NCBI GenBank assembly: GCA_017639935.1
Contig: JAGFWP010000024.1
Location: 1-41,980 of the forward strand
Source of the DNA: Pelagibacteraceae bacterium
Lineage (GTDB): Bacteria; Pseudomonadota; Alphaproteobacteria; HIMB59; GCA-002718135
DNA length: 41,980 nucleotides
Direction of reading: 5' to 3'
The notes below the pieces were generated by a model. The model made no database searches. It was not told the DNA's origin and saw only the letters and a list, made by a program, of their open reading frames with translations. A program made the position numbers and the translations under genes. The stretch's first letter is position 1. Each line of letters starts with the position of its first letter. Shown in pieces: positions 1 through 6,980 of the stretch.

Positions 1-127
1 CATATAATTCTTTAGGTAAATTATTTGTTTTTTCTAAAAGTTCTTCATATTGCATGAGTTCATTTTTCACAAACGATCTCGTTGTTTGTATTAAAAGATT
101 TTGCTCTTCAGAAAGATCAAAATTCAT
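1..127 (-). CDS. Acyl-CoA dehydrogenase, N-terminal fragment (cut by window edge)
   Basis: Reading the minus strand from an ATG at 125-127 gives an open frame to the window edge that begins MNFDLSEEQNLLIQTTRSFV. This is the typical opening of the N-terminal helical domain of FAD-dependent acyl-CoA dehydrogenases, which oxidise acyl-CoA to enoyl-CoA in fatty-acid or branched-chain amino-acid breakdown. A purine-rich ribosome site (GAGAGGG) precedes the ATG. Only about 42 residues are visible, so the substrate class cannot be judged and the FAD and catalytic Glu regions are outside the window. The first copy of the 26-bp repeat lies upstream, and the next gene on the same strand (HCCA-isomerase-like) would be read first, so the two may have been one transcript that the repeat now separates. 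Confidence 0.8.
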   Translation of the reverse strand, partial: MNFDLSEEQNLLIQTTRSFVKNELMQYEELLEKTNNLPKELY

Positions 128-163
128 GAATTTCCCTCTCACACATTTGTTAACTTATTATCA

Positions 164-189
164 TACCACCAAACACAAGGAATGTTGAG
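164..189 (+). repeat. 26-bp intergenic repeat, copy 1
   Basis: First of five ungapped 26-base copies. The left half reads TACCACCAAACACAAG and the right half GAATGTTGAG. It lies between the stop of the HCCA-isomerase-like gene and the start of the acyl-CoA dehydrogenase gene, both on the minus strand. TACC at the left end and ATGTTGA at the right are shared by all copies. Confidence 0.85.
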
Positions 190-229
190 GTTCAATATCT
201 TTATTTTTAGAAACCAGTTAAATAAAATA

Positions 230-823
230 TTAGTTTTTAGCCCATTTGATTGAATCTTCCATTCGATCATCCCCCCAAAAGTTTTCATTTTCATATATAA
301 AAGTGGGGCTACCAAATATTTTTTTTTGCCGAGCTAAATCAGTATTTGCCTCATACATATTATCAATAGGTTCAGCATTAGCTTCATTCATAGTTTTTTC
401 ATGATTTAAGTTCAATAATTTAAAAATTTCAGAAATATTAGGTTCAACTGCCGGCTCTTTACCCTCTTGAAACCAACGTTTATATGTCAATCTAATATAT
501 TCTACACCCCATCCTTCTTTTAAACCTAGTATTGCAATTTTGTTAGCTAAATCAAATTCGGTTAATGGATAAGGAACTGGTACCTTTGCAAAAAAACCAT
601 AAAATTTTGCCCTTCGTTCTATATCCCTCCACATATAGTCTACTTTGTTTTTTTTATTTGGAGGAAAAGGAACATTATCCATTTCTTTCATTATTTTTCT
701 TACGCTAAAAGGTTTCCAAGAAAATTTTACTTGATGTTTTTTCTCAACATCTAAAATTCTTGTTACAGAAAGATAAGTATACGTACTTCCTATAGAAAAC
801 CAAAATTCAATATTTTTCATCAA
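230..823 (-). CDS. 2-hydroxychromene-2-carboxylate isomerase-like protein (DsbA/kappa-GST fold)
   Basis: This 197-residue protein opens with IEFWFSIGSTYTYLSV, the thioredoxin-fold start of HCCA isomerases, where a Ser in the SxxTYL region activates glutathione in place of the Cys of true DsbA. It ends with GSPTFIYENENFWGDDRMED, the cis-Pro and C-terminal signature of the same family. The length matches the family. Known members isomerise 2-hydroxychromene-2-carboxylate in naphthalene breakdown, but most genomic members, probably including this one, have unknown glutathione-dependent substrates. No other aromatic-catabolism gene is nearby. It starts with two consecutive ATG codons, only a few bases from repeat copy 2. 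It sits alone between repeats 1 and 2. Confidence 0.85.
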   Translation of the reverse strand: MMKNIEFWFSIGSTYTYLSVTRILDVEKKHQVKFSWKPFSVRKIMKEMDNVPFPPNKKNKVDYMWRDIERRAKFYGFFAKVPVPYPLTEFDLANKIAILGLKEGWGVEYIRLTYKRWFQEGKEPAVEPNISEIFKLLNLNHEKTMNEANAEPIDNMYEANTDLARQKKIFGSPTFIYENENFWGDDRMEDSIKWAKN

Positions 824-830
824 CTCATCT

Positions 831-856
831 TACCATCAACCACAAGAAATGTTGAG
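831..856 (+). repeat. 26-bp intergenic repeat, copy 2
   Basis: Second copy, reading TACCATCAACCACAAG then AAATGTTGAG. In this copy TCAAC and GTTGA form a perfect 5-bp inverted repeat around a 10-base loop. It lies in the divergent gap between the HCCA-isomerase-like gene (minus) and the DUF924 gene (plus). Confidence 0.85.
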
Positions 857-866
857 GGTAAAAAAA

Positions 867-896
867 TTGAAGTTTGTACTAAAATAATTATATACT
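867..896 (+). promoter_or_regulatory. Possible sigma-70 promoter for the DUF924 gene
   Basis: TTGAAG at 867-872 and TATACT at 891-896 are separated by 18 bases, and the ATG at 908 follows closely. This would give a very short leader. It lies just after repeat copy 2 and suggests that this array gene has its own promoter. In AT-rich DNA such matches also occur by chance. Confidence 0.35.
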
Positions 897-907
897 AATA
901 TGTAAAT

Positions 908-1477
908 ATGAATGAAAGGACCAAAACTATATTAGATTTTTGGTTCCTACAAACTTCTCATAAAGAAAAATTTGGTAATAACAAAACTTTTGATAATAAA
1001 ATTAGAGATAATTTTTTAGATGACTATCAAAAAGCAATAAAAAATGAATACGATTATTGGCTTGATAATGCTTCTGAATGTCTTGCTTTAATAATTTTAC
1101 TTGATCAATTTTCTCGTAATTTGTTTAGAAATAATCCTGAAGCATTTGCGATGGATAATAAAGCTCGCCTAGTTGCTAATCATGCAATTGACAAAGGATA
1201 TTGTGAAAAATTAACTAACGATCAATTAATATTCATATTTTTACCTTTTATGCATAGTGAAGAATTAAAAGATCAGATTTATTGCGATAAATTAATAGAT
1301 ACTTATTTAAAAAACCATAAAAGCTACAAAGAGGCAAAAAAATTTTCAAAATTGCATTATGATATAATTAATGAATTTGGAAGATTTCCTTACCGAAACA
1401 AAGTTTTGGGAAGAAAAAATACAACAAAGGAAAAAGAATATCTAAAATCAACTCATCATAATTTTTTTAATATATAA
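908..1477 (+). CDS. DUF924 family protein
   Basis: The 189-residue product has the family's landmarks in order: an N-terminal LDFWF, the core LALIILLDQFSRNLFR, then FLPFMHSE, and a C-terminal RFPYRNKVLGR followed by a Thr-rich end. DUF924 proteins are helical, TPR-like bacterial proteins whose function has not been established. The gene is complete and is the only plus-strand gene in the repeat array. Its stop codon is six bases before repeat copy 3, and copy 2 lies 51 bases before its ATG. The protein is rich in Lys and Asn, in line with the AT-rich DNA. Confidence 0.85.
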   Translation: MNERTKTILDFWFLQTSHKEKFGNNKTFDNKIRDNFLDDYQKAIKNEYDYWLDNASECLALIILLDQFSRNLFRNNPEAFAMDNKARLVANHAIDKGYCEKLTNDQLIFIFLPFMHSEELKDQIYCDKLIDTYLKNHKSYKEAKKFSKLHYDIINEFGRFPYRNKVLGRKNTTKEKEYLKSTHHNFFNI

Positions 1478-1483
1478 TCTTCC

Positions 1484-1509
1484 TACCTCCAAACACGAGG
1501 AATGTTGAA
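1484..1509 (+). repeat. 26-bp intergenic repeat, copy 3
   Basis: Third copy, reading TACCTCCAAACACGAG then GAATGTTGAA. It begins six bases after the DUF924 stop codon and ends about 20 bases before the stop of the convergent gamma-glutamylcyclotransferase-like gene. It is the only copy that does not precede a minus-strand start codon. Confidence 0.85.
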
Positions 1510-1528
1510 TAGATAGTTTTATAAATTA

Positions 1529-1954
1529 TCACAAATCAATATTGTAATGAGTAAGTTTTTTTTTTAAATATTCTCTATCCATTTTACAATCCTTATAACC
1601 CTGATTTATTATATCAACATACCATCTTTGTGGTGATTTGAATGAATACTGTCTTTTAATAATATAGAACATAACCTTCACACCGTTAAGTGTAAAAAAA
1701 TCTTTTGTATATTTAGTTGGAAACCTTTCATAGTAATCAAGTTCCTTCTCATCATTTGCAGAAATTTTCCAAATCCCGCCTGGAACTTTTGAATCTGTTT
1801 TTTTTACAATATTTGCTACACCATAATTTCCGTTTATCGCACAAAAAGAAAGTTTATAACCATCCAGAAAAACGTTTTTTATGTATTTAGAATTTTTACA
1901 TCTTTCTTTCATTCGCTCATGGTTAAGATTGCTTCCGTAGGCGAAATACAACAT
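1529..1954 (-). CDS. Gamma-glutamylcyclotransferase-like (AIG2/GGCT) protein
   Basis: The 141-residue protein starts MLYFAYGSNLNHERMKERC, the hallmark of the GGCT/AIG2 fold, in which the YGSNL loop (residues 6-10) binds the gamma-glutamyl substrate. ELDYYERFPTKYTK is the usual mid-domain segment that follows. Characterised relatives release 5-oxoproline from gamma-glutamyl amines or peptides, but many bacterial members have no assigned substrate. The length fits a single domain. The start lies about 12 bases from repeat copy 4. It sits alone between repeats 3 and 4. Confidence 0.8.
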   Translation of the reverse strand: MLYFAYGSNLNHERMKERCKNSKYIKNVFLDGYKLSFCAINGNYGVANIVKKTDSKVPGGIWKISANDEKELDYYERFPTKYTKDFFTLNGVKVMFYIIKRQYSFKSPQRWYVDIINQGYKDCKMDREYLKKKLTHYNIDL

Positions 1955-1966
1955 ATCTTATTATCC

Positions 1967-1992
1967 TACCATCAACCAAGATTAATGTTGAG
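1967..1992 (+). repeat. 26-bp intergenic repeat, copy 4
   Basis: Fourth copy, reading TACCATCAACCAAGAT then TAATGTTGAG. It is the most diverged copy in the central loop but keeps both ends and a perfect TCAAC/GTTGA inverted repeat. It separates arsC and the GGCT-like gene, both on the minus strand. Confidence 0.85.
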
Positions 1993-2014
1993 TGTAAATT
2001 GAAAGTAACAAGAA

Positions 2015-2368
2015 TTATAATAAATTTAATATGTTTTCCGGAGGCCTTCCAATCACTGCCTTGCTATTTTTTACAACAATAGGTCTCTGCAACAATTTAG
2101 GAAATTTTATTAAAAACTCTATTAATTCATCATCACTTAAGTTTTCATTTTTAAGATTATTTTTTTTATATTCGTCTTCTCCTGTCCTTAGAATATCTCT
2201 TATGGATAATCCAAGTTTTGAAAGTAAATTATTAATTTCAGCTTTAGACAGCTTGTTTAAAAGATATAAAATAATTATCGGCTCAATATTTTTGCTTTTA
2301 ATAATTTCTAGAGCTTTTCTTGATTTGCTGCATTTAGGGTTATGATAAATTGTTATCTTATTATTCAT
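2015..2368 (-). CDS. arsC: Arsenate reductase, glutaredoxin-coupled ArsC/YffB family
   Basis: The 117-residue protein carries ITIYHNPKCSKSRKAL, with the catalytic Cys at position 13, and a C-terminal RPIVVKNSKAVIGRPPE, the two signatures of the ArsC branch that reduces arsenate to arsenite using glutathione and glutaredoxin. The full family length is present. There is no arsB, acr3 or arsR nearby, so resistance is not shown by context, and members of the related Spx/YffB group look similar. The RPIVV...IGRPPE end favours ArsC. It is the last protein gene of the repeat array, between copies 4 and 5. Confidence 0.85.
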   Translation of the reverse strand: MNNKITIYHNPKCSKSRKALEIIKSKNIEPIIILYLLNKLSKAEINNLLSKLGLSIRDILRTGEDEYKKNNLKNENLSDDELIEFLIKFPKLLQRPIVVKNSKAVIGRPPENILNLL

Positions 2369-2402
2369 TAATAAAAAATTGATTATATTTCAAATCTTAC
2401 CC

Positions 2403-2428
2403 TACCACCAACCACAAGGAATGTTGAG
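2403..2428 (+). repeat. 26-bp intergenic repeat, copy 5
   Basis: Fifth copy, reading TACCACCAACCACAAG then GAATGTTGAG, matching the consensus of the array at every position. It lies upstream of arsC and 33 bases before the tRNA-Thr gene. No further copy was seen in the rest of the window. Confidence 0.85.
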
Positions 2429-2461
2429 TGCTAACATAGTCTGTGGTATTAGAAATCCAGT

Positions 2462-2536
2462 GCCGCAGTGGCTCAGTGGTAGAGCACGTCATTGGTAATG
2501 ACGGGGTCGGTGGTTCAATTCCACCCTGCGGCACCA
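2462..2536 (+). tRNA. tRNA-Thr (anticodon GGT)
   Basis: A complete cloverleaf can be drawn. The acceptor arms GCCGCAG and CTGCGGC pair fully, the anticodon stem CGTCA/TGACG encloses the loop TTGGTAA with anticodon GGT, and the T arm contains GGTTCAATTCC. Discriminator A and an encoded CCA end follow. GGT reads ACC and ACU threonine codons. The repeat array ends just upstream, and tRNA genes are common boundaries of inserted DNA, but no duplicated tRNA 3' end was seen in the window. The 63-residue ORF in the track that covers this region is a shadow. Confidence 0.95.
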
Positions 2537-2544
2537 TTTATAAT

Positions 2545-2871
2545 TTATTTATTTGGAATATTGGTAGCCCCAGTCTCGGAGCGAATAATTTTACCATCCT
2601 TTATAATATATACTATCAAAACAGCCTGTCTTGAACCATCTTTGAAGGTAACAAAGCTATGAACAACCCCTATTTCATCGTTTTCATAAATGATGCGTTG
2701 ATTTTCTGTCCTGGGAGCATCATCACTCATAAACCATTTACCCAATTCCTCTCTAGTAATATGCTTGCCTGTCGAGTGTTGTAACCAATAATAGTCTTCA
2801 CTAAGGACTTCATTGTATTTTTCCAAATCTTTATTTTCCTGAGCATCATAAAGTTTTTGTATCAGTGACAT
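2545..2871 (-). CDS. NTF2-like/SnoaL-type small protein
   Basis: This 108-residue protein shows the pattern of NTF2-like folds. There is an N-terminal helix LIQKLYDAQENKDLEKYNEVLSEDYYW, a middle segment with REELGKWFMSD, and C-terminal beta strands such as GVVHSFVTFKDGSRQAVLIVYIIKDGKIIRSETGA. These folds host isomerases, hydrolases and ligand-binding proteins, and no catalytic residues can be assigned here. Its start lies 12 bases after the cupin stop on the same strand, so the two are probably co-transcribed. It ends eight bases from the convergent tRNA-Thr. Confidence 0.7.
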   Translation of the reverse strand: MSLIQKLYDAQENKDLEKYNEVLSEDYYWLQHSTGKHITREELGKWFMSDDAPRTENQRIIYENDEIGVVHSFVTFKDGSRQAVLIVYIIKDGKIIRSETGATNIPNK

Positions 2872-2883
2872 CTCTATTCTCCT

Positions 2884-3249
2884 TTATTCTTTTGCATAAT
2901 CTCCTGCGGTACTGGCATCAAATTCAACCATCACACAAGGTTCATCGCCAACTGCTTGAGCTTGATGGCCTGGTTTGCACTCATAAACATCACCTGCAGT
3001 AAGTGTTTCTTCGCTTCCATCTTCATGTTGGACTGAGAGCGTACCTGACTGGACAACACCTAAATGATGAGCTTGACAGCTATCAGTTCCAACTACAGGC
3101 GCAACGCAATCTTTCCAAACCCATCCTGGTTGCACAGTTAAACGTGCTACTTTGGCATTTCCAGCTGTGAGCGTTTCAACTCTTGTTTTATCGGGTGTTC
3201 TAACATCATCCGAAGATGAAAAATCCAGTTTATAAACTCCTTTGCTCAT
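2884..3249 (-). CDS. Single-domain cupin protein
   Basis: The 121-residue product has a small beta-barrel cupin core. HHLGVVQSGTLSVQHEDGSEETLTAGDVYECKPGHQAQAVGDEPCVMVEF contains the two cupin motifs, with His and Glu residues that could hold a metal. The first motif carries an unusual CQAHHLGVV with a neighbouring Cys. A ribosome site AAGGGA precedes the ATG. Function is not predictable from sequence. It leads a two-gene unit with the NTF2-like gene and is divergent from pdxJ. Confidence 0.75.
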   Translation of the reverse strand: MSKGVYKLDFSSSDDVRTPDKTRVETLTAGNAKVARLTVQPGWVWKDCVAPVVGTDSCQAHHLGVVQSGTLSVQHEDGSEETLTAGDVYECKPGHQAQAVGDEPCVMVEFDASTAGDYAKE

Positions 3250-3366
3250 AATAAATATCCCTTCTATAATTTAATCAGTTATTTTGTTAGTATCTTCAAA
3301 TACAGATGATATGTTGTCAAATACATATGGAATATTTCATGTGTATTAAATATACGTTTTATTTTT

Positions 3367-4101
3367 ATGGCATTATTAAGCGTTAATATCAATAAATTTG
3401 CACTTTTGCGCAATGCGCGAGGGACTAACCATCCTGATGTTGTTAATATGGCAAAGAATTGTATAGATTTTGGAGCGCAAGGCATAACCGCCCATCCAAG
3501 ACCTGATGAAAGACACGCGAAATTTTCTGATCTTCAACCAATCTCTGACCTGATAAGCAAGCATTCAAATATTGAATTTAATATTGAAGGATATCCTTCA
3601 AAAAAATTTATTGATGAAGTTATAAAAGTGAAACCCGATCAAGCCACCCTCGTCCCTGATCCTCCCGATGCTCTTACATCTTCTTTTGGATGGGATTGTA
3701 AAGAATTTAAGTCTTTATTATCTGATGTGGTTAAAGATTTTCAAAGAAATAATGTCCGCACTTCTTTATTCATTAACCCGTCTGTAAAAACACTTGAAAA
3801 TCTAGCTGATATATTGCCAGACAGAGTAGAATTATATACCTTTGATTTTGCAAAAGATTACACAAAAAATGCCAATGAAGCCATCAGACCATATGTTGAA
3901 GTAGCGCGCTTTCTGCTTGATAATATTTCTTCCATATCTCTTAATGCTGGTCATGATTTAAACTTAGATAATTTAGATTATCTTCTAAAAACAATACCTA
4001 TGATTAAAGAGGTCTCAATTGGCCATGCCCTTGTATGTGACGCATTCGAATACGGATTAAAGAACACAATCCAAAAATATTTAGCAATCACGAAACGTTA
4101 A
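3367..4101 (+). CDS. pdxJ: Pyridoxine 5'-phosphate synthase
   Basis: PdxJ condenses 3-amino-1-hydroxyacetone 1-phosphate with deoxyxylulose 5-phosphate to make pyridoxine 5'-phosphate, the last ring-forming step of the DXP-dependent vitamin B6 route. The 244-residue protein has the family blocks in order: LSVNINKFALLRNARG, GITAHPRPDERHAKF, FNIEGYPSKKF, QATLVPDPPDALTSSFGWD, RVELYTFDFA, SLNAGHDLNLDNL and EVSIGHALVCDAFEYGL. The length is normal for a TIM-barrel PdxJ. It is followed after four bases by a LysE-family gene, so the two are likely co-transcribed. Many family members have His where this protein has Lys in NINK. Confidence 0.95.
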   Translation: MALLSVNINKFALLRNARGTNHPDVVNMAKNCIDFGAQGITAHPRPDERHAKFSDLQPISDLISKHSNIEFNIEGYPSKKFIDEVIKVKPDQATLVPDPPDALTSSFGWDCKEFKSLLSDVVKDFQRNNVRTSLFINPSVKTLENLADILPDRVELYTFDFAKDYTKNANEAIRPYVEVARFLLDNISSISLNAGHDLNLDNLDYLLKTIPMIKEVSIGHALVCDAFEYGLKNTIQKYLAITKR

Positions 4102-4105
4102 TTAA

Positions 4106-4720
4106 ATGACTTTTTTTATTTGGTCCCAATTAGCTCTGGTGTGCTTGCTAGGCGCAATGTCTCCAGGTCCTAGTCTTGCTCTTATCATTAGAAACAGTAT
4201 AAATTTTAGTCGTCTAGCCGGCATATTTACTTCACTGGGTCATGGTATGGGCATTGGAATATATGCGACATTTGCTGTAATTGGTTTAGGTTTTATTATT
4301 CAAAAAAGTGAAGCAATTTTTTTTATCATTCAAGTGTGTGGTTCGTTATTCTTAATGCTATTAGGTCTTCTGTTTGTTTTTACTAAAAAAAATGCAAGTG
4401 AATCAAGTAGCTATCAAATACATTCCAATTCTTTTGCTCAAGGATTTGCAATTGCTATCATTAATCCCAAAATTTTGATTTTTTTCATAGCGATTTATTC
4501 CCAATTCATTAATGCTGATGCAGAACTAATTGAAAAAACCATTCTTGTATCTACTTCAGCAATAATAGATGCAATTTGGTACATCTTTGTCTCCGTGCTG
4601 GTGACGGGATATGGACTTAAGGAATTTCTTTTTAACAATAGACATGTCATTCAAAAAATAATAGGCGCACTTCTCATATTTATTGCTTTGAGCCTTTTAT
4701 ATAATTTAACCAATAATTAA
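4106..4720 (+). CDS. LysE/RhtB-family amino-acid exporter
   Basis: This 204-residue integral membrane protein has about six predicted hydrophobic segments and the family opening LALVCLLGAMSPGPSLALIIRNSI, with the conserved SPGP turn after the first helix. A second conserved patch, IAIINPKILIFFIAIYSQF, is typical of the middle of LysE/RhtB proteins. Characterised members export lysine, homoserine, threonine or other small amines; the substrate here is unknown. It follows pdxJ by four bases on the same strand and faces the cyclophilin gene. Confidence 0.88.
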   Translation: MTFFIWSQLALVCLLGAMSPGPSLALIIRNSINFSRLAGIFTSLGHGMGIGIYATFAVIGLGFIIQKSEAIFFIIQVCGSLFLMLLGLLFVFTKKNASESSSYQIHSNSFAQGFAIAIINPKILIFFIAIYSQFINADAELIEKTILVSTSAIIDAIWYIFVSVLVTGYGLKEFLFNNRHVIQKIIGALLIFIALSLLYNLTNN

Positions 4721-4730
4721 TAATTTAGCA

Positions 4731-4752
4731 AAACACTATGAGTTTAGTGTTT
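4731..4752. terminator. Hairpin between converging genes
   Basis: AAACACTA and TAGTGTTT form an 8-bp perfect stem with a 6-base loop between the LysE-family stop and the cyclophilin stop, which it just overlaps. There is no long T run on either side, so it is a weak candidate for a bidirectional terminator. Confidence 0.4.
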
Positions 4753-5320
4753 ACTTGGATGCGATTTCCATTTTAATAATCTTATCAGGATCTTCAGGTG
4801 GCTCTCCTAATTTTATATTATCAACAAACTCCATACCTTCAATTACATAGCCCCAGACTGTATATTGACCATCTAGAAAAGAAGCATCTTTAAAACATAT
4901 GAAGAATTGACTGTTTGCACTATTTGGATTTTGCGATCTGGCCATAGATACAGCGCCTCTTCCATGATTTGCATCAGTAAATTCAGCTTCAATATCGGGC
5001 AAAGATGAACCTCCGGTTCCCGCGCGACTAAGATTGAATGAATCCTTTGATGAATTGCCGAATTCTACGTCCCCAGTCTGAGCCATGAAACCTTCGATGA
5101 CGCGATGAAAAACCACTCCATCATATTGCCCTTCACTTACCAATTTTTTTATTTGAGCCACATGCTTAGGAGCCAAATCAGGTCTTGTTTCAATAACAAC
5201 TGTCCCGTCTTTTAAAACCAAGCTAATTAAATCTCTAGTATCTTCTGCCATAATCCCTCTCGATGTAAAAAAATTTGCTAAGATTAGGCATAGAAAAAAA
5301 AATATTTTTATTTTTGTCAT
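4751..5320 (-). CDS. Periplasmic peptidyl-prolyl cis-trans isomerase (cyclophilin type)
   Basis: Residues 1 to about 25 form a signal peptide (KIKIFFFLCLILANFFTSRGIMA), so the enzyme should act in the periplasm on folding secreted proteins. The cyclophilin domain follows with the expected blocks: VVFHRVIEGFMAQTGDV with the active-site Arg, RGAVSMARSQNPNSANSQFFICF, and FLDGQYTVWGYVIEGMEFVDNI. At 189 residues it is a one-domain PpiA-like protein. It converges with the LysE-family gene and is divergent from the RidA-family gene with a short gap. Confidence 0.92.
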   Translation of the reverse strand: MTKIKIFFFLCLILANFFTSRGIMAEDTRDLISLVLKDGTVVIETRPDLAPKHVAQIKKLVSEGQYDGVVFHRVIEGFMAQTGDVEFGNSSKDSFNLSRAGTGGSSLPDIEAEFTDANHGRGAVSMARSQNPNSANSQFFICFKDASFLDGQYTVWGYVIEGMEFVDNIKLGEPPEDPDKIIKMEIASK

Positions 5321-5365
5321 ATTTCGTCCCTTTACCTAAGCTGAAAATGTTTTATATAGTGCTTA

Positions 5366-5830
5366 ATGCACATTTTTGAAAAAAATATCAAGGATCTTGA
5401 TTTGCTTATTCCCGATTTGGCAATGCCTATAGCAAATTATGTGCCTTATAAGATATTTGATAAAATTTTATATGTTTCTGGACAGGCGCCTTCAAAAGAA
5501 GGCTCTCTTATTTACAAAGGTAAGGTTGGAGAAGATATTACTGAGAAAGATGGCATTAAAGCCGCTGAACTTTGTTGCGTCAATATAATCGCTGCTCTTA
5601 AAAGTGCTATTAATGGAGATTGGGAACAATTAGATGGATTTATAAAACTTGGCGGTTTCGTTAACTGTAATGCAAGTTTCACTAATCACCCACAAATCAT
5701 CAATGGGGCTTCAGATCTCCTTGTAAAAATTTTTGGCGAACAAGGAAAACATACTCGATTTGCAGTGGGCTCAGATTCACTTCCCCTGAATATATCCGTT
5801 GAAATTGACGCAATTATAAAAATTCGTTAA
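5366..5830 (+). CDS. RidA (YjgF/YER057c/UK114) family protein
   Basis: The 154-residue product contains YVSGQAPSKEGSLIYKGKVG, then GIKAAELCCVNIIAALKSAINGDWEQLDGFIKLGGFVNC and GKHTRFAVGSDSLPLNISVEIDAII. This is the order and spacing of the longer RidA subgroup with an N-terminal extension. The Arg before the GSDSLP segment matches the residue that binds the carboxylate of imine substrates in RidA, so hydrolysis of reactive enamines or imines is possible, but several subgroups lack that activity. It stands alone, between the divergent cyclophilin gene and the D,D-carboxypeptidase. Confidence 0.88.
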   Translation: MHIFEKNIKDLDLLIPDLAMPIANYVPYKIFDKILYVSGQAPSKEGSLIYKGKVGEDITEKDGIKAAELCCVNIIAALKSAINGDWEQLDGFIKLGGFVNCNASFTNHPQIINGASDLLVKIFGEQGKHTRFAVGSDSLPLNISVEIDAIIKIR

Positions 5831-5903
5831 TTCAATTTTTTCGAACATAAGAATTATTTGTAATTGAGCATATTGTAATAAATATGCTAAAGTTCTTTTT
5901 TTC

Positions 5904-6980
5904 ATGAAAATTACATTAAATTTACTAACCATAATATTTTTTGTATCGGTTAGCCTTAGTTCAAATCCTGTTTCAGCAAAAAGAGCCGCCATTATCATTG
6001 ATTATGATACTCAAGAAGTGCTTTTCGAGGTTAATGCCGACACATTAAATTACCCGGCCTCGTTGGCTAAAATCATGACACTTTACATAGTATTTGATTA
6101 TTTAGACAAAAATAAACTTTCGTGGGATGCTAAAATGAAAGTATCCGAAACCGCCGCTTCCCGCTCACCCAGCAAACTATATTTAGAAAAAGATTCTTCA
6201 ATTAATGTCAGAGACGCTGTGATGGCTTTAATTGTGAAATCAGCAAACGATGTTGCTACTGTAATTGCCGAACATATAGCTGGGACGGAAAGAGATTTTG
6301 CCAAACTCATGACAAAGTATGCAAAACAAATTGGCATGGATAAAACAACATTTAAAAATGCTTCAGGCTTGCCCAACCGAGCGCAATTAACAACAGCCAG
6401 AGACATGGCTACACTATCATATTTTCTAATTAGGAATTTTCCTGAGGAATATAAACTTTTCAATAAAAAAAGATTTGTTTGGAAAGATAAAACATACAAG
6501 AATCATAATAAATTAATGAAATCATATGAGGGCGCAGATGGTATTAAAACTGGATATATCAAAGCTTCAGGTTTTCAATTAGCTTTTTCTGCAGTACGGG
6601 AAGAAAAAAGGTTAATAGGGATTTACTTTGGCGGCGATACAGGAAAACAACGTGACAAGTCACTTGCTTTCTTAATGGATAAGGAATTTGGCGAATTAAA
6701 TATAAATACAAAAAAAATTGAAAAGACTTTGCCCAGCTCTGGAAATTATAAGATAGTTGTAGGTACGTTTAAGTATAAGAAAAACGCAGAAAAACATTTA
6801 AAATTAATTCAACACAAATATCCTAAAACAACATCCAATAAAAACGCTCATATCGCGCTAATTAAGTCCAATGGAAGACAACTGTATGAATCCCGCTTTC
6901 AGTTTTTTACAAAAAAAGATGCTAAATCGGCTTGTGCCCGTTTAAAAAAATATAAACGAGATTGCTTCATTAGAGGTTAA
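5904..6980 (+). CDS. D-alanyl-D-alanine carboxypeptidase (PBP5/6-like) with C-terminal SPOR domain
   Basis: This exported peptidase trims the terminal D-Ala of peptidoglycan pentapeptides. A signal peptide occupies residues 1 to about 25 (ending NPVSA). The penicillin-binding triad is complete: S53-LAK56 (SxxK), S113-AN (SxN) and K215-TG (KTG). From about residue 283 a separate domain (YKIVVGTFKYKKNAEKHL to the C-terminus) looks like a SPOR domain, which binds denuded glycan strands and localises proteins to the septum. In place of the usual PBP5 membrane anchor the protein ends with this domain, a layout seen in other alphaproteobacteria. The last 11 bases overlap the convergent phosphomannomutase gene. 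Confidence 0.92.
   Translation: MKITLNLLTIIFFVSVSLSSNPVSAKRAAIIIDYDTQEVLFEVNADTLNYPASLAKIMTLYIVFDYLDKNKLSWDAKMKVSETAASRSPSKLYLEKDSSINVRDAVMALIVKSANDVATVIAEHIAGTERDFAKLMTKYAKQIGMDKTTFKNASGLPNRAQLTTARDMATLSYFLIRNFPEEYKLFNKKRFVWKDKTYKNHNKLMKSYEGADGIKTGYIKASGFQLAFSAVREEKRLIGIYFGGDTGKQRDKSLAFLMDKEFGELNINTKKIEKTLPSSGNYKIVVGTFKYKKNAEKHLKLIQHKYPKTTSNKNAHIALIKSNGRQLYESRFQFFTKKDAKSACARLKKYKRDCFIRG

Noticed and set aside
2031-2345. 104-residue plus-strand ORF
   Set aside because: Shadow of arsC on the opposite strand.
164-2428. CRISPR array
   Set aside because: Repeats are 436-667 bases apart and the spacers are complete genes; there are no short spacers and no cas genes.
164-2428. Canonical integron attC sites
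   Set aside because: Only one end fits GTTRRRY, and only in three of five copies. The inner L boxes and the usual length of about 55 bases or more are missing, genes face both ways, and no integrase gene is in the window.
2443-2634. 63-residue ORF over the tRNA gene
   Set aside because: It reads through the tRNA-Thr and into the NTF2-like gene; no protein features.
3367-4101. pdxJ transferred from Bacteroidota because of the NINK and HPRPDERH motifs
   Set aside because: Alphaproteobacterial PdxJ proteins share the HPRPD and FNIEGYP blocks, so motif reading alone cannot support transfer.
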